From: Mycobacterium sp. 852013-51886_SCH5428379
GTDB taxonomy: Bacteria; Actinomycetota; Actinomycetes; Mycobacteriales; Mycobacteriaceae
Assembly (NCBI RefSeq): GCF_001665575.1
Contig: NZ_LZSU01000012.1
Location: forward strand, 62,001-126,000
Direction of reading: 5' to 3'
DNA length: 64,000 nt
Positions 49,770 through 57,896 of this stretch are shown piece by piece. A model generated the notes under the pieces. It saw only the letters and a list, made by a program, of their open reading frames with translations, did not search any database and was not told the DNA's origin. The translations under genes were made by a program, and so were the position numbers. Each line of letters begins with the position of its first letter. Position 1 is the stretch's first letter.

Positions 49770-51299
49770 TCAGGTGGTATTGCCGTCGACACCGTCCTGC
49801 CCGCGGACTCCAGCAGCGCCGTCGACGCCGCCCTTGCCCGCGGTTCCGCCCTTGCCCGACGGGGTGGCCCATCCGGCGGCGCCACCGGGGCCGCCCTTGC
49901 CCCCCGGTGCGCCGTTGCCGGCGACACCGCCCTTGCCGGCGGCTCCGGACGGGCCGGATGACCCGAAAATGCCTGCGGCACCGCCCTTGCCGGCCGCACC
50001 GCCGTCCCCGCCGTTGCCGCCGTCCCCGCCCCGTCCGCCGTTGCCGCCGTCCCCGCCGTTGCCGCCGACGTTGTCGGGGCGATCTGCGCCGTTGACAAAG
50101 CCGCCCTGGCCGCCCTGACCGCCGTTCCCGCCGACACCGAGGCTGTTGCCGCCGTTGCCCCCGTTGCCGCCGTTGCCGCCTCGCCCGCCGGCGCCCAGCA
50201 GGCCTCCGAAGCCGCCGTGGCCGCCCGCTCCGCCTGCGGTGCCGCTCTCGCCGTCGATCCCTCTGCCGCCGTCGCCGCCGCGACCGCCGTTGCCGGCCAC
50301 GCCGTTCCCGCCCACGTTCGCCAACATGGCCTGCGCTCGACCGCCGTCGCCGCCCCTGCCGCCATCCGCCCCACCGAGGGCTCCGGTGCCGCCGTTGCCG
50401 CCGTTGCCGCCGGTGGCCTGACCGCCGGGTGCTGCGATGGCCAGCCCGCCGAGCCCGCCGATGCCGCCGGCCGCGAACCGGCTCGCCCCGGTTCCGTTGC
50501 CGCCGTCCTGTCCGTTGCCCGCGGTCGCCGGTCCGTAGGCGGGTCCCGCGAAGCTTCCGCCGAGGCCGACCACGGGATAGCCGGGGACGCCACCGACGTA
50601 GGGATTCACCAGGTCGTCGCCGTGGACTCCCGCCCCACCATGGCCGCCGTTGCCACCGTTGCCGAAGAGGGCGAACTGCCCGGCGTTACCGCCGTTCCCA
50701 CCCCTGCCGCCGGCGCTCTTCTGCCCGAACTCCGGGTCGGACCCGGCGCCGCCATCACCGCCGTTGCCGCCGCTGCCGAAGAGGGCGAAGAGGCCCGCGT
50801 GGCCGCCGTTTCCGCCTGCTGCGCCCTGCCCGCCGGCGCCCCCGTTGCCGCCGCGGCCCCAGAACAGGCCGCCGTTTCCGCCGTCACCGCCCCGGAATCC
50901 CGGCATGCCACCGTCCGCGCCGTCGCCGCCGCTACCGATGAGGAGTCCGCCGTTGATGCCGGGCGTGCCGGCGAGGGTGCCGTCGACGCCGTTGCCGATG
51001 AAGATGTTGAGGATCGGAATCTGGCCGAAGAAATCCAGGATGAGGTCGAGCGGATCTTCGAAGGCGATCGTCGGGGTCGATATGCCGTCGCCGATGAAGC
51101 CGGAGTCGCGACAGCCGAAGTCGAGCGGGCCGCAGGACGCCTGCTGCGGAGCGGGCACGGTGGGCGCTGCATGCGCCGCACCCGGGGCGGCGATGAGTGC
51201 CGCCACCGGCGCCGCGAGCAACACCCCGGCGCCGGCCACGGAAGCGCCGGCCATCCGTGCTGCGTGCCGCCTCGGCCAGGCTGCCGGTCGCTTGCCCAT
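49770..51299 (-). CDS. Sec-exported PGRS-like glycine-rich protein (paralog 3)
   Basis: 509 residues. The signal peptide MGKRPAAWPRRHAARMAGAS...APGAAHA is followed by APTVPAPQQASCGPLDFGCRDSG (two Cys, as in paralog 2), then DLILDFFGQIPILNIFIGNG. The glycine array includes GGLFWGRGGNGG and [13 protein letters not shown] units, and the tail GAAGVRGQDGVDGN closes it. I chose ATG 51299, where the conserved MGK start lies; no strong Shine-Dalgarno is seen, but the leader contains the 14-bp palindrome CGTTGCCAGCAACG (51327-51340). Same strand and orientation as the other copies, so a tandem family. Confidence 0.8.
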   Translation of the reverse strand: MGKRPAAWPRRHAARMAGASVAGAGVLLAAPVAALIAAPGAAHAAPTVPAPQQASCGPLDFGCRDSGFIGDGISTPTIAFEDPLDLILDFFGQIPILNIFIGNGVDGTLAGTPGINGGLLIGSGGDGADGGMPGFRGGDGGNGGLFWGRGGNGGAGGQGAAGGNGGHAGLFALFGSGGNGGDGGAGSDPEFGQKSAGGRGGNGGNAGQFALFGNGGNGGHGGAGVHGDDLVNPYVGGVPGYPVVGLGGSFAGPAYGPATAGNGQDGGNGTGASRFAAGGIGGLGGLAIAAPGGQATGGNGGNGGTGALGGADGGRGGDGGRAQAMLANVGGNGVAGNGGRGGDGGRGIDGESGTAGGAGGHGGFGGLLGAGGRGGNGGNGGNGGNSLGVGGNGGQGGQGGFVNGADRPDNVGGNGGDGGNGGRGGDGGNGGDGGAAGKGGAAGIFGSSGPSGAAGKGGVAGNGAPGGKGGPGGAAGWATPSGKGGTAGKGGVDGAAGVRGQDGVDGNTT

Positions 51300-51326
51300 C
51301 AGGAACCCACTTTCGTCGCGAAGTCG

Positions 51327-51340
51327 CGTTGCCAGCAACG
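51327..51340. promoter_or_regulatory. Palindrome in the leader of PGRS-like paralog 3
   Basis: CGTTGCCAGCAACG is a perfect 6-bp inverted repeat with a 2-nt centre, 28 bases upstream of the start. It may be an mRNA hairpin or a protein site. Confidence 0.35.
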
Positions 51341-51530
51341 GCAGCCCCGAGCCCCGATGCGTCAGTGTCTCGGCCGAGCATAGTGTGACGGGTGCGTTAA
51401 TTCCAAGCTGGAAAGCTGTCCTATCAGCGATGTGACAGACGGTCCGCGCCCTGCTATCGATGATTCAGGCGGGTGTTCTGTTGGATTCGCGGTCGTGGCC
51501 ATCCGAGCGCAGCGATATCAGCAAATATGA

Positions 51531-52097
51531 CTAACGACCGCCGTTGAGCAGCGTGTATGTGATCCGCCGGGCGCGGTTGATCGCATCCGGATCCAGGCCG
51601 ACGGCCATGGAACCAAGCATCCCGTCGTAGATCAGCGCGATGTCGCGCGCTGCGCCTGCCGGTTCGGGAATGTCGGCGGCGGCGACCAACTCCGTCAGCC
51701 GTTCGACGACGTGTCGTTTGTGGGCGACGGCGACCGCCATACCCGGATGGTCCGACGGCAGCTGATTGGCAGCCGCGATGTGGGCGCACCCACGCCCGAG
51801 ACCCACGTCGTCGCGCCAGCGTTCGGTGGCGGTGAAGATTGCCAACACCCGGGCGACGGGGTCGGCCGCTGCCGCGATCGCAGACTCCCACTCGTCGCGC
51901 CACCGGCGGTCGCGATCGTCGAGGTAGGCGGCAACCAGTTCGTCCTTGCCGGAGAAGTTCTTGTAGAGCGATCCGGTCGCGACGCCTGCCCGCTCGATCA
52001 CCGCGTCGACGCCGGTGGCCGCGATTCCGCGCTCATAAAACAGTGCGTCGGCTGCGCGGAGCAGTCGGGCGCGGGCGGGTTGCCGCGGGAGGGCCAC
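51531..52097 (-). CDS. TetR-family transcriptional repressor
   Basis: 188 residues. The N-terminal helix-turn-helix (RLLRAADALFYERGIAATGVDAVIERAGVATGSLYKNFSGKDELVAAYL) is typical TetR. The C-terminal ligand domain includes GRGCAHIAAANQLP. GTG 52097 has TAGATT ending 6 nt upstream on its own strand, so leaderless. The divergent MFS gene begins 17 bases away, with an operator-like palindrome across its start. The likely job is ligand-induced derepression of the transporter and perhaps autoregulation. Confidence 0.88.
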   Translation of the reverse strand: MALPRQPARARLLRAADALFYERGIAATGVDAVIERAGVATGSLYKNFSGKDELVAAYLDDRDRRWRDEWESAIAAAADPVARVLAIFTATERWRDDVGLGRGCAHIAAANQLPSDHPGMAVAVAHKRHVVERLTELVAAADIPEPAGAARDIALIYDGMLGSMAVGLDPDAINRARRITYTLLNGGR

Positions 52098-52103
52098 CGT
52101 GAC

Positions 52104-52109
52104 AATCTA
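52104..52109 (-). promoter_or_regulatory. -10 element TAGATT for leaderless tetR-type gene
   Basis: TAGATT on the minus strand ends 6 nt before GTG 52097. The same bases overlap the region that must hold the -10 of the divergent MFS gene. Confidence 0.5.
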
Positions 52110-52113
52110 TCAA

Positions 52114-52133
52114 AGTGAAACGATCGTTCTACT
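52114..52133. promoter_or_regulatory. TetR operator-like palindrome over the MFS start codon
   Basis: The 20-bp site has a perfect core AACGATCGTT and outer arms AGT/ACT; 16 of 20 positions are symmetric. It covers the GTG at 52115. AACGATCGTT-type cores are common TetR-family operators. Confidence 0.6.
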
Positions 52134-53251
52134 TACTCGTGACGGCAGGCACGCTGCTCATCGCCTGCTGCTACGGCTTCGCCCGGTTCGCCTACGGCCT
52201 GTTCACACCGGTGCTCTCCGACGAGTTCGCGCTGACGCCCGCCACGGTGGGCGCCATCGGGTCAGGCTCCTATGTCGGGTACTGCCTCGCGATCGTCGCC
52301 AGCACTGTGCTCACCGAACGCTTCGGGGCGCGACGCGTTGCGTTGGCTGCCGGTGTCGTCGCGACCGCCGGGATCGCGGCCATCGCCGCGGCGTCGTCGA
52401 CGGCGGTGCTGGCCGCGGGAGTGCTGGTGGCCGGCAGCAGCACCGGGCTCGCCTCACCACCGCTGGCCGCAGCGGTCGCCCGGTGGGTGCGCGAAGACGC
52501 CCGGGACCGCGCGCAGACCGTCGTCAACGCCGGTACCGGCGTCGGTGTGGTTCTCTCGGCGCCCATCGCCCTCCTGCTGTTCGGGCAGTGGCGGGTGGCA
52601 TGGGCGGTGATGGCGGTGATCACCGCCGCGGCCACGGTACTGGTGGCGCGTGCGATCCCGGCCGGCGACGGCACCACCGGACGGTCGGTGCCCCGTGCTG
52701 CGTGGCGGGCCGGTTCGGCCGGGCTGGTGGCCGCATCCCTGTTGACGGGGTTCGGCAGCGCCGCGGTGTGGACGTTCGGCCGTGAGCTCGCGGGTGGCCT
52801 CGGAGACACCGCAGCTGTGCTGGTGTGGACGGTGTTGGGCGCGGCGGGGATCGCCGGCGCGTTCGGTGGCGATCTGGTGCAGCGGATCGGGCTGGGTCGA
52901 GCGTGGCGGTTGCTCACCGTGGCGATGGCCGGCGCGACGCTGGTGTACGCGGTGTGCGCGGAAATCGGTCCGGCCGTGGGGGCGGCTGGTGCGCTCTTCG
53001 GCGCGACGTACATCGCGCTGTCGGGCCTGCTGCTCCTGTGGGCCACCCGGGTCTACCCCGACGGCGTTTCGTTCGGCGTCGCGCTGAGCTTCTTCGCGCT
53101 CGCCGCGGGCCAGGCGCTCGGCGCACCGGCGGTCGGCGTACTCGCCGAGAACGCCGGACTTCCGGCGGCGTTCGTCGTCGCGGCGGGGGTGGGGGTCGTC
53201 GCGCTCCTGGTGCGGCCGGCCCGCAGTCCCGCACCCGACCTCGTGGATTAG
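52115..53251 (+). CDS. MFS transporter (CynX/drug-efflux type)
   Basis: 378-residue major-facilitator protein with about twelve helices. It starts MKRSFYLLVTAGTLLIACCYGFARFAYGLFTPVLSDEFALTP, a form seen in the YbfB/CynX-like group, with LTERFGARRVAL after helix 2 and LVQRIGLGRAWRLL in the second half. Substrate unknown; the tetR-type neighbour suggests efflux of a toxic or signalling compound. It begins with GTG 52115 inside the operator-like palindrome. It overlaps the convergent SDR gene by four bases. Confidence 0.85.
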   Translation: MKRSFYLLVTAGTLLIACCYGFARFAYGLFTPVLSDEFALTPATVGAIGSGSYVGYCLAIVASTVLTERFGARRVALAAGVVATAGIAAIAAASSTAVLAAGVLVAGSSTGLASPPLAAAVARWVREDARDRAQTVVNAGTGVGVVLSAPIALLLFGQWRVAWAVMAVITAAATVLVARAIPAGDGTTGRSVPRAAWRAGSAGLVAASLLTGFGSAAVWTFGRELAGGLGDTAAVLVWTVLGAAGIAGAFGGDLVQRIGLGRAWRLLTVAMAGATLVYAVCAEIGPAVGAAGALFGATYIALSGLLLLWATRVYPDGVSFGVALSFFALAAGQALGAPAVGVLAENAGLPAAFVVAAGVGVVALLVRPARSPAPDLVD

Positions 53252-54069
53252 TTCCGCAACAGGAATCCGGCGTCGAGCGGCCACGCCGTCCCGGTGATGA
53301 ACCTGCCGGCGTCCGAGACCAACCACGCCACCGCCGTCGCAATGTCCTCGGGTTGGAGCAGCGCGATCGGCAGCGCGTTCTGCTGCGCAATCAACCACGG
53401 ATCCTCGGCAGCGGCCAGGGCCATTGTGGTGTCGTTGATGATCATGTCGGTGGCGACGCCGCTGGGGTGAATGGTGTTGACGCGGATGGAGTGCGGCGCA
53501 AGCTGTGTGGCCCAACTCTGCATGAGGGCCACGAGCGCGCGTTTCGAAGCCGCGTAGGCCTGGATCCCGGGCCGGTCGGTTCCCGAGGCCTTGAGTCCCT
53601 GCGTGGAGCTGGTCAGCACGATGGACCCGCCGCGCCCGCCGGCGACCAGTGCCGGGATGGCGGCGTCGACGGTGTTCCAGGTGCCGATCAGGTTGACCTC
53701 GATGATGTCGCGGAAGGTCTCGGGGCGCTCCTCGGTGTCGGTGACGCGGATGATCCCCGCGTTGGCGATCACGATGTCGAGCCGGCCGAAGATCTTCTGG
53801 CCTTCGGCCACCACGTCGGCGATGGCATCAGGGTCACGAATATCGGCCTGGCGCGCCAGAATTCGGCGACCGGTCCCTTCCACGAGTCTCGTCGTTTCGG
53901 CAAGGTCGTCGGCGGTGGCGCCGCGGTAGCCGGTGGTGGGCACGTCGGCGCAGAGGTCGACGGCGATGATGTCCGCGCCTTCGCCGGCCAGCTTGACCGC
54001 GTGCGCCCTGCCCTGACCGCGTGCCGCGCCGGTGACGAGGGCGACGTGTCCGTCCAGTGAAGCCATCAT
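53248..54069 (-). CDS. Mycofactocin-coupled SDR-family oxidoreductase
   Basis: 273-residue short-chain dehydrogenase. The nucleotide motif is LVTGAARGQGRAHAVKLA, then DIIAVDLCADV followed by an extra loop (TTGYRGATADDLAETTRLVE) characteristic of the mycofactocin-dependent SDR group. NAG motif IANAGI, catalytic Ser in VLTSSTQG and YAASK. These enzymes keep NAD bound and pass electrons to the mycofactocin redox cofactor. ATG 54069 (or 54066) overlaps the stop of the upstream SDR gene (ATGA). An alcohol or steroid-like substrate is possible but unproven. Confidence 0.85.
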   Translation of the reverse strand: MMASLDGHVALVTGAARGQGRAHAVKLAGEGADIIAVDLCADVPTTGYRGATADDLAETTRLVEGTGRRILARQADIRDPDAIADVVAEGQKIFGRLDIVIANAGIIRVTDTEERPETFRDIIEVNLIGTWNTVDAAIPALVAGGRGGSIVLTSSTQGLKASGTDRPGIQAYAASKRALVALMQSWATQLAPHSIRVNTIHPSGVATDMIINDTTMALAAAEDPWLIAQQNALPIALLQPEDIATAVAWLVSDAGRFITGTAWPLDAGFLLRN

Positions 54070-54902
54070 GTGCCTTTCGGGAAGCCGACGTCCTTGGTGA
54101 CCGATTCCCACTCGTCGATCGAGGCGGAGAACGCGGCCAGCTTGTCGCGCACCGCTTTGAGGACGTCGCGACCGAGCAGGAGCCGCAGCGGCGGATCGTC
54201 GAGTCCGGTGACCATCAGCACCGCCTCGGCCACCTTGCGCGGATCGCCGGGCAGGTGGTGGGCGAACTCCTTGATCAGCGTCTTGCGGGCTCCGACGTTC
54301 TCGTCGTATTCGGCGATCGGTGCGGTGGATTCCCACATCGACCGAGCCGCCCAGTCGGTGCGGAACGCGCCCGGTTCGATCGCGGTGACGCGGATGCCCA
54401 ACGGCGCGACCTCCTGCGCCAGCGCCTCGGTGAGCGCTTCGAGCGCGAACTTGGTCGACGAGTAGTAGGCGTTGGGCGGGTTGGCCACCAAACCCGTCAT
54501 CGACGAGATGTTGACGATGTGACCGGAGCGCTGCGCACGCATCCCGGGCAGCACCGCCTTGATCGTGTCGACGACGCCGAAGTAGTTGGTGTCGAACAGC
54601 TTGCGGACCTGCTCGTCCTCACCCTCCTCGACCGCGGACAGGTACCCGTTGCCCGCGTTGTTGACCAGGACGTCGATCCCGCCGAAGGCGTCGTGCGCGG
54701 TGTGTACCGCCGCCGCGATCTGGTTCTTGTCGGTGACGTCGAGCGCTGCGATCACGGCGCGCTCGCCGAAGGTGGCGGCGAAGTCCGCGATCGACTCGCG
54801 TCGTCGCGCCGTCACCACCACCGAGTTCCCGGCTTCCAGGGCGGCGCGGGCGATTTCGCGCCCGATGCCGGTGGAGCACCCGGTGATCAGCCAGCGGGCC
54901 AT
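54066..54902 (-). CDS. SDR-family NAD(P)-dependent oxidoreductase
   Basis: 278 residues. The classical SDR motifs are LITGCSTGIGREIA (7-14), DVTDKNQI, VNNAGNG, Ser in NISSMTGL and YYSSTKFALEALTEAL, with catalytic Tyr and Lys spaced YxxxK. The C-terminal extension DDPPLRLLLGRDVLKAVRDKL is common in the oxidoreductases that act on bulky alcohols. ATG 54902 lies one base from the stop of the DUF1214 gene upstream, so one operon. Substrate unknown. Confidence 0.88.
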   Translation of the reverse strand: MARWLITGCSTGIGREIARAALEAGNSVVVTARRRESIADFAATFGERAVIAALDVTDKNQIAAAVHTAHDAFGGIDVLVNNAGNGYLSAVEEGEDEQVRKLFDTNYFGVVDTIKAVLPGMRAQRSGHIVNISSMTGLVANPPNAYYSSTKFALEALTEALAQEVAPLGIRVTAIEPGAFRTDWAARSMWESTAPIAEYDENVGARKTLIKEFAHHLPGDPRKVAEAVLMVTGLDDPPLRLLLGRDVLKAVRDKLAAFSASIDEWESVTKDVGFPKGT

Positions 54903-54903
54903 G

Positions 54904-56157
54904 TCAGATCGTCCCTTCGGGAAGCCGGCGCAGGTACGCGGTACGGCGGTCGGCCAGTTGTGCGGCGCGCTCCTGCTCGGATACGCGGCGCAGTCCGGGG
55001 ACCTGTCGCTCGAGGTCGTCGAGCGGGACGACCCGGCCGCTCGCGCCGAGGTCCTCCTTCGGTCCGTCGTCGCCGAATTCGGCCATCCGCAGGGTGAGGA
55101 TGCCCTCGGTGAGTCCGTTCGAGTCGATCCAGTTCGCGACGCCGGGATCGGTCGGGGCGATCACGTAGGTGTAAGTGCCGTCGTCGTTGGGCACCGACTG
55201 GGCCTTGTTCAGGCTGCCGGTGCGGTCCACGATGTCCAGTGTGGTGCCCCAGATGTTGCTGAGCGGGACCGTGAAGTACTCGGCCCCGCCGTCGCTGACG
55301 TCGACGACGAACGCCTCTCCCGGGGCGAGGTCGAAACGGCCCATCACGTAGACCTGGTTGCGCATGGCGCCGACCTTGTCGGCCGACCACGCCAGGTTGA
55401 AATTGTTCGGCGCCATCTTGTAGATCCCATGGCTGAGCTTGCCGGTGAAATTCGCGAAGTGGGCCATCATGGCCGCCGTGGCCTCGGCCTGCTCGTCGAG
55501 CGTCCGCGGCGGTGGGGGAGCGGAACCGTCGAGGCGTTGGACGGCAAGATGATTCGGATCGTCGCGGTCCCAGTTGAGCAGGACGTCGCGGATGTAGAAC
55601 TCGTGCGCGGCCGCGGTGGTCTGCACGTGGTTGGGCCGGTCGCCCGCGGGTTCGGCGTCGACGGTGATGACGAACGAACCGTCCGATTCGACCGCCATGG
55701 TGCGGCCGTTGAGCACTGCGACGGTGCCCATGTGGGCGTCCCACAGCGTGAAGTAGTTCTCCGTCATGCGGTTCGCACCCACGCGGCCGTGGATCTCGTA
55801 GCGTTCGGCGCCGGAGATCGGGATCACCCGGTAGATGCTGTCGGGATTGTCGATGCCCCAGCGTGATCCGGGAATCGACCGACCGGCCACCGGATGGCCC
55901 AGGCGGGTGATGCAGCTGACCTCGGGTCGCAGCGCGTCCTGGTTCGACGACCAGATCGCGGCGGAGAACATCACCTCGGCGAACGCGTCGTCGAAGCGTT
56001 CCCGCATGGCGTCGGAGGCTTTCGCGCGGCTCAGCCAGGTGTCCGCGACGCTGCGGTACGCCGCCTGCACCGTCGGATGGGTGGTGAGTTCGAGCGCGGC
56101 GAGCTCCTGCTCGTGCTGTGAAGCGGTCGCTACCGGGTGACCGGTGAAATCGGACAT
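54904..56157 (-). CDS. DUF1214 domain protein
   Basis: 417 residues without a signal peptide. Central strands GIDNPDSIYRVIPISGAERYEIHGRVG and the C-terminal DUF1214 block (FTVPLSNIWGTTLDIVDRTGSLNKAQSVPNDDGTYTYVI, DPGVANWIDSNGLTEGILTLRM) are clear. The domain has no settled biochemical role. It is sandwiched between a sulfotransferase and two SDRs, and a distant paralog with a signal peptide lies at 59261-61099. ATG 56157 is chosen because GAGGAGG lies 5 nt upstream; it overlaps the sulfotransferase stop. Confidence 0.82.
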   Translation of the reverse strand: MSDFTGHPVATASQHEQELAALELTTHPTVQAAYRSVADTWLSRAKASDAMRERFDDAFAEVMFSAAIWSSNQDALRPEVSCITRLGHPVAGRSIPGSRWGIDNPDSIYRVIPISGAERYEIHGRVGANRMTENYFTLWDAHMGTVAVLNGRTMAVESDGSFVITVDAEPAGDRPNHVQTTAAAHEFYIRDVLLNWDRDDPNHLAVQRLDGSAPPPPRTLDEQAEATAAMMAHFANFTGKLSHGIYKMAPNNFNLAWSADKVGAMRNQVYVMGRFDLAPGEAFVVDVSDGGAEYFTVPLSNIWGTTLDIVDRTGSLNKAQSVPNDDGTYTYVIAPTDPGVANWIDSNGLTEGILTLRMAEFGDDGPKEDLGASGRVVPLDDLERQVPGLRRVSEQERAAQLADRRTAYLRRLPEGTI

Positions 56158-57374
56158 CACATCCTCCTCGCGGGGGCGGCGTCGGAGCGAAACCGCTGGT
56201 TGTAGTTGGTGAATCGGGCGTCGATTTGATCGTCGGTCAGGCCGAACTGGGCAGCGTGGTACGGCGCACGGGCCGGAACGCGGGGCCGATCGGTCAGCCA
56301 GCGACGCATCGAGTGCTCCGCGTGAGACGTCAGCGCAACCCCGATCGCGTCGTACACCCGGGCCACCTCGCCGAGGGGATCGGCGACCGCCTCGTCGAAC
56401 TCGATGTCGGTGATGCGGGTCTGCTCATCGGGCCAGCGGTCCCGGGTGGTCATCGCGCGGTCGTTGGCCCAGCCCATCCGCTCCAGCCACTCCACGCCCA
56501 CCCGCTGCCGGTCCACGTCGTCGGCGTGCATGGCGTGCAAGGTGGCGTTGAGGCCGGCGCCGGAGGGGATGGTCTGCCGCGGATCGCGGTGCATGTGCAC
56601 GATGTGCAGATCGGGGAACTGGGCTCTGAGGGTGTCGAGATAGCCCAGATGCGCCGGGGATTTGAGCACCCAGCGCGCCGGGGTGCGCCCCCCGGATCTC
56701 TCCCGCCCAACTGCGCCCGCCCGTCGCCGCTTCTGCCACTGCAGGAACTGCAACATCCGGTGCAGATACGCATACGCCGGCGCGAAATCCTGGGTGTCGA
56801 TCCACGACCGGTAGCCGGGCACGTACGCACCCGACTCGGGCACATGTGACAGGAACGCGTCGGAGAGGAAGACGATCTCCTCTTCGGGTTCGCGGGCGTG
56901 CATGGGATGGATGGAGAAGAGTTCGGGCGCCAGCTCCCGCGAGACCGCCTCCCGCCGTTCGCTGACGGCGATGCGGGCGTCTTCCGGCGCCGACCAGTCA
57001 TGCTCGAACCGCGGGGCGACCTCGACGACCTCCCAGCCGTAGGCGCAGTGGAATCGACTGTCCGCAGCCAACAGTCGCTGCAGCAGCGTGGTCCCGCTAC
57101 GCATCATGCCGACCACGACGATGGGCGCTGCGATGACCTCGTCGAGGATCTCCGGATGCCTCCGGATCCACTCCTGGGCACGCAATCTCATCCGCAGGCT
57201 GTGCACCAGGCCCGATGTGATGATGTGCCCGCCGATGTCATTCAGCCCGGCCCCGGAGTAACTCTCGGCGAGCACCTCGAGTGCTGTCTGGAAGGGCAGC
57301 GGACCCCAGTCGGAGAGCCCCTCCTTCTCCTGCGCAGCGCTCATCACCGACGCCGTGGTGACGGGGCGCGGCAC
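56157..57374 (-). CDS. Sulfotransferase-family protein
   Basis: About 405 residues. PAPS-binding motifs are visible: the 5'-phosphosulfate loop VVVGMMRSGTTLLQRLL near residue 85 and the 3'-phosphate loop HMHRDPRQTIPS. WVLKSPAHLGYLDTL is the conserved Lys-Ser-Pro segment. It would move a sulfuryl group from PAPS (made by CysNC) to an alcohol on a lipid or glycan. GTG 57374 keeps a 5-base gap to the SnoaL-like gene and full GC-rich third positions; ATG 57344 would shorten it by ten residues. Length and motifs fit the broad mycobacterial Stf family. Confidence 0.83.
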   Translation of the reverse strand: MPRPVTTASVMSAAQEKEGLSDWGPLPFQTALEVLAESYSGAGLNDIGGHIITSGLVHSLRMRLRAQEWIRRHPEILDEVIAAPIVVVGMMRSGTTLLQRLLAADSRFHCAYGWEVVEVAPRFEHDWSAPEDARIAVSERREAVSRELAPELFSIHPMHAREPEEEIVFLSDAFLSHVPESGAYVPGYRSWIDTQDFAPAYAYLHRMLQFLQWQKRRRAGAVGRERSGGRTPARWVLKSPAHLGYLDTLRAQFPDLHIVHMHRDPRQTIPSGAGLNATLHAMHADDVDRQRVGVEWLERMGWANDRAMTTRDRWPDEQTRITDIEFDEAVADPLGEVARVYDAIGVALTSHAEHSMRRWLTDRPRVPARAPYHAAQFGLTDDQIDARFTNYNQRFRSDAAPARRM

Positions 57375-57379
57375 TGCGA

Positions 57380-57823
57380 TCAGAACTTCAGGTGGTGGCT
57401 GACGTCGCCGACCTGGTCGACGAACATGATGCGGGTGTCGAACCACCAGGCCCCGTCGATGCGATGGAAGGTGTCGCGATAGCGACCGGTCACGATCACC
57501 TGCAACGGCAGCTCTGGAGTCGCCTGGGTGACGCAGTAGTACGCGCTGCCCCGCGCGGTCCCGGTGTCGTCGTCGACCTCGAGTCGCACGTTGGTGGTGA
57601 AGTGTTTCGTCTTCGGGGTGCCGTCGTCGTGCAGCCGGGTGGCCATCTCGTACATCTCCCGGACGCGGACGGTGCCTTCGAAGACGGTCTCGGGCGGCCC
57701 GTCTTCCATCCCGCAGATCCGGCCGTGGGCGAACAGCGCGGCCACACCGTCGAGGTCGCCGGCGTCGATCCGCTCGGCGTACGTGTACACCAGATTCTCG
57801 ATCTGGCGGGCGGCGTCGCTCAT
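57380..57823 (-). CDS. SnoaL-like (NTF2-fold) protein
   Basis: 147 residues with the SnoaL/NTF2 cone fold signature: QIENLVYTYAERIDAGDLDGVAALFAHGRI at the start, then VREMYEMATRLHDD, TKHFTTNVRLEVDDD, and GRYRDTFHRIDGAWWFDTRI. Members are hydratases, isomerases or binding proteins for small hydrophobic molecules. First gene of the minus-strand SDR/sulfotransferase operon. Divergent from the SDR at 57897. Confidence 0.85.
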   Translation of the reverse strand: MSDAARQIENLVYTYAERIDAGDLDGVAALFAHGRICGMEDGPPETVFEGTVRVREMYEMATRLHDDGTPKTKHFTTNVRLEVDDDTGTARGSAYYCVTQATPELPLQVIVTGRYRDTFHRIDGAWWFDTRIMFVDQVGDVSHHLKF

Positions 57824-57884
57824 TGGCGGTAGACAACCAGCCCGAAAGTGTCATGTCAACGGTCGCGTCAATCCGGGACCTCGC

Positions 57885-57890
57885 TAACCT
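57885..57890 (+). promoter_or_regulatory. -10 element TAACCT for leaderless SDR gene
   Basis: TAACCT ends 6 nt before GTG 57897. Confidence 0.45.
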
Positions 57891-57896
57891 CAGACG

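Noticed and set aside
45700..51200. Dense short repeats that might look like a CRISPR or satellite array.
   Set aside because: Period is that of Gly-Gly-Asn codons within intact reading frames, with no spacers or cas genes.
45630..51299. Annotation as PE_PGRS.
   Set aside because: No PE domain; N-termini are Sec-type signal peptides.
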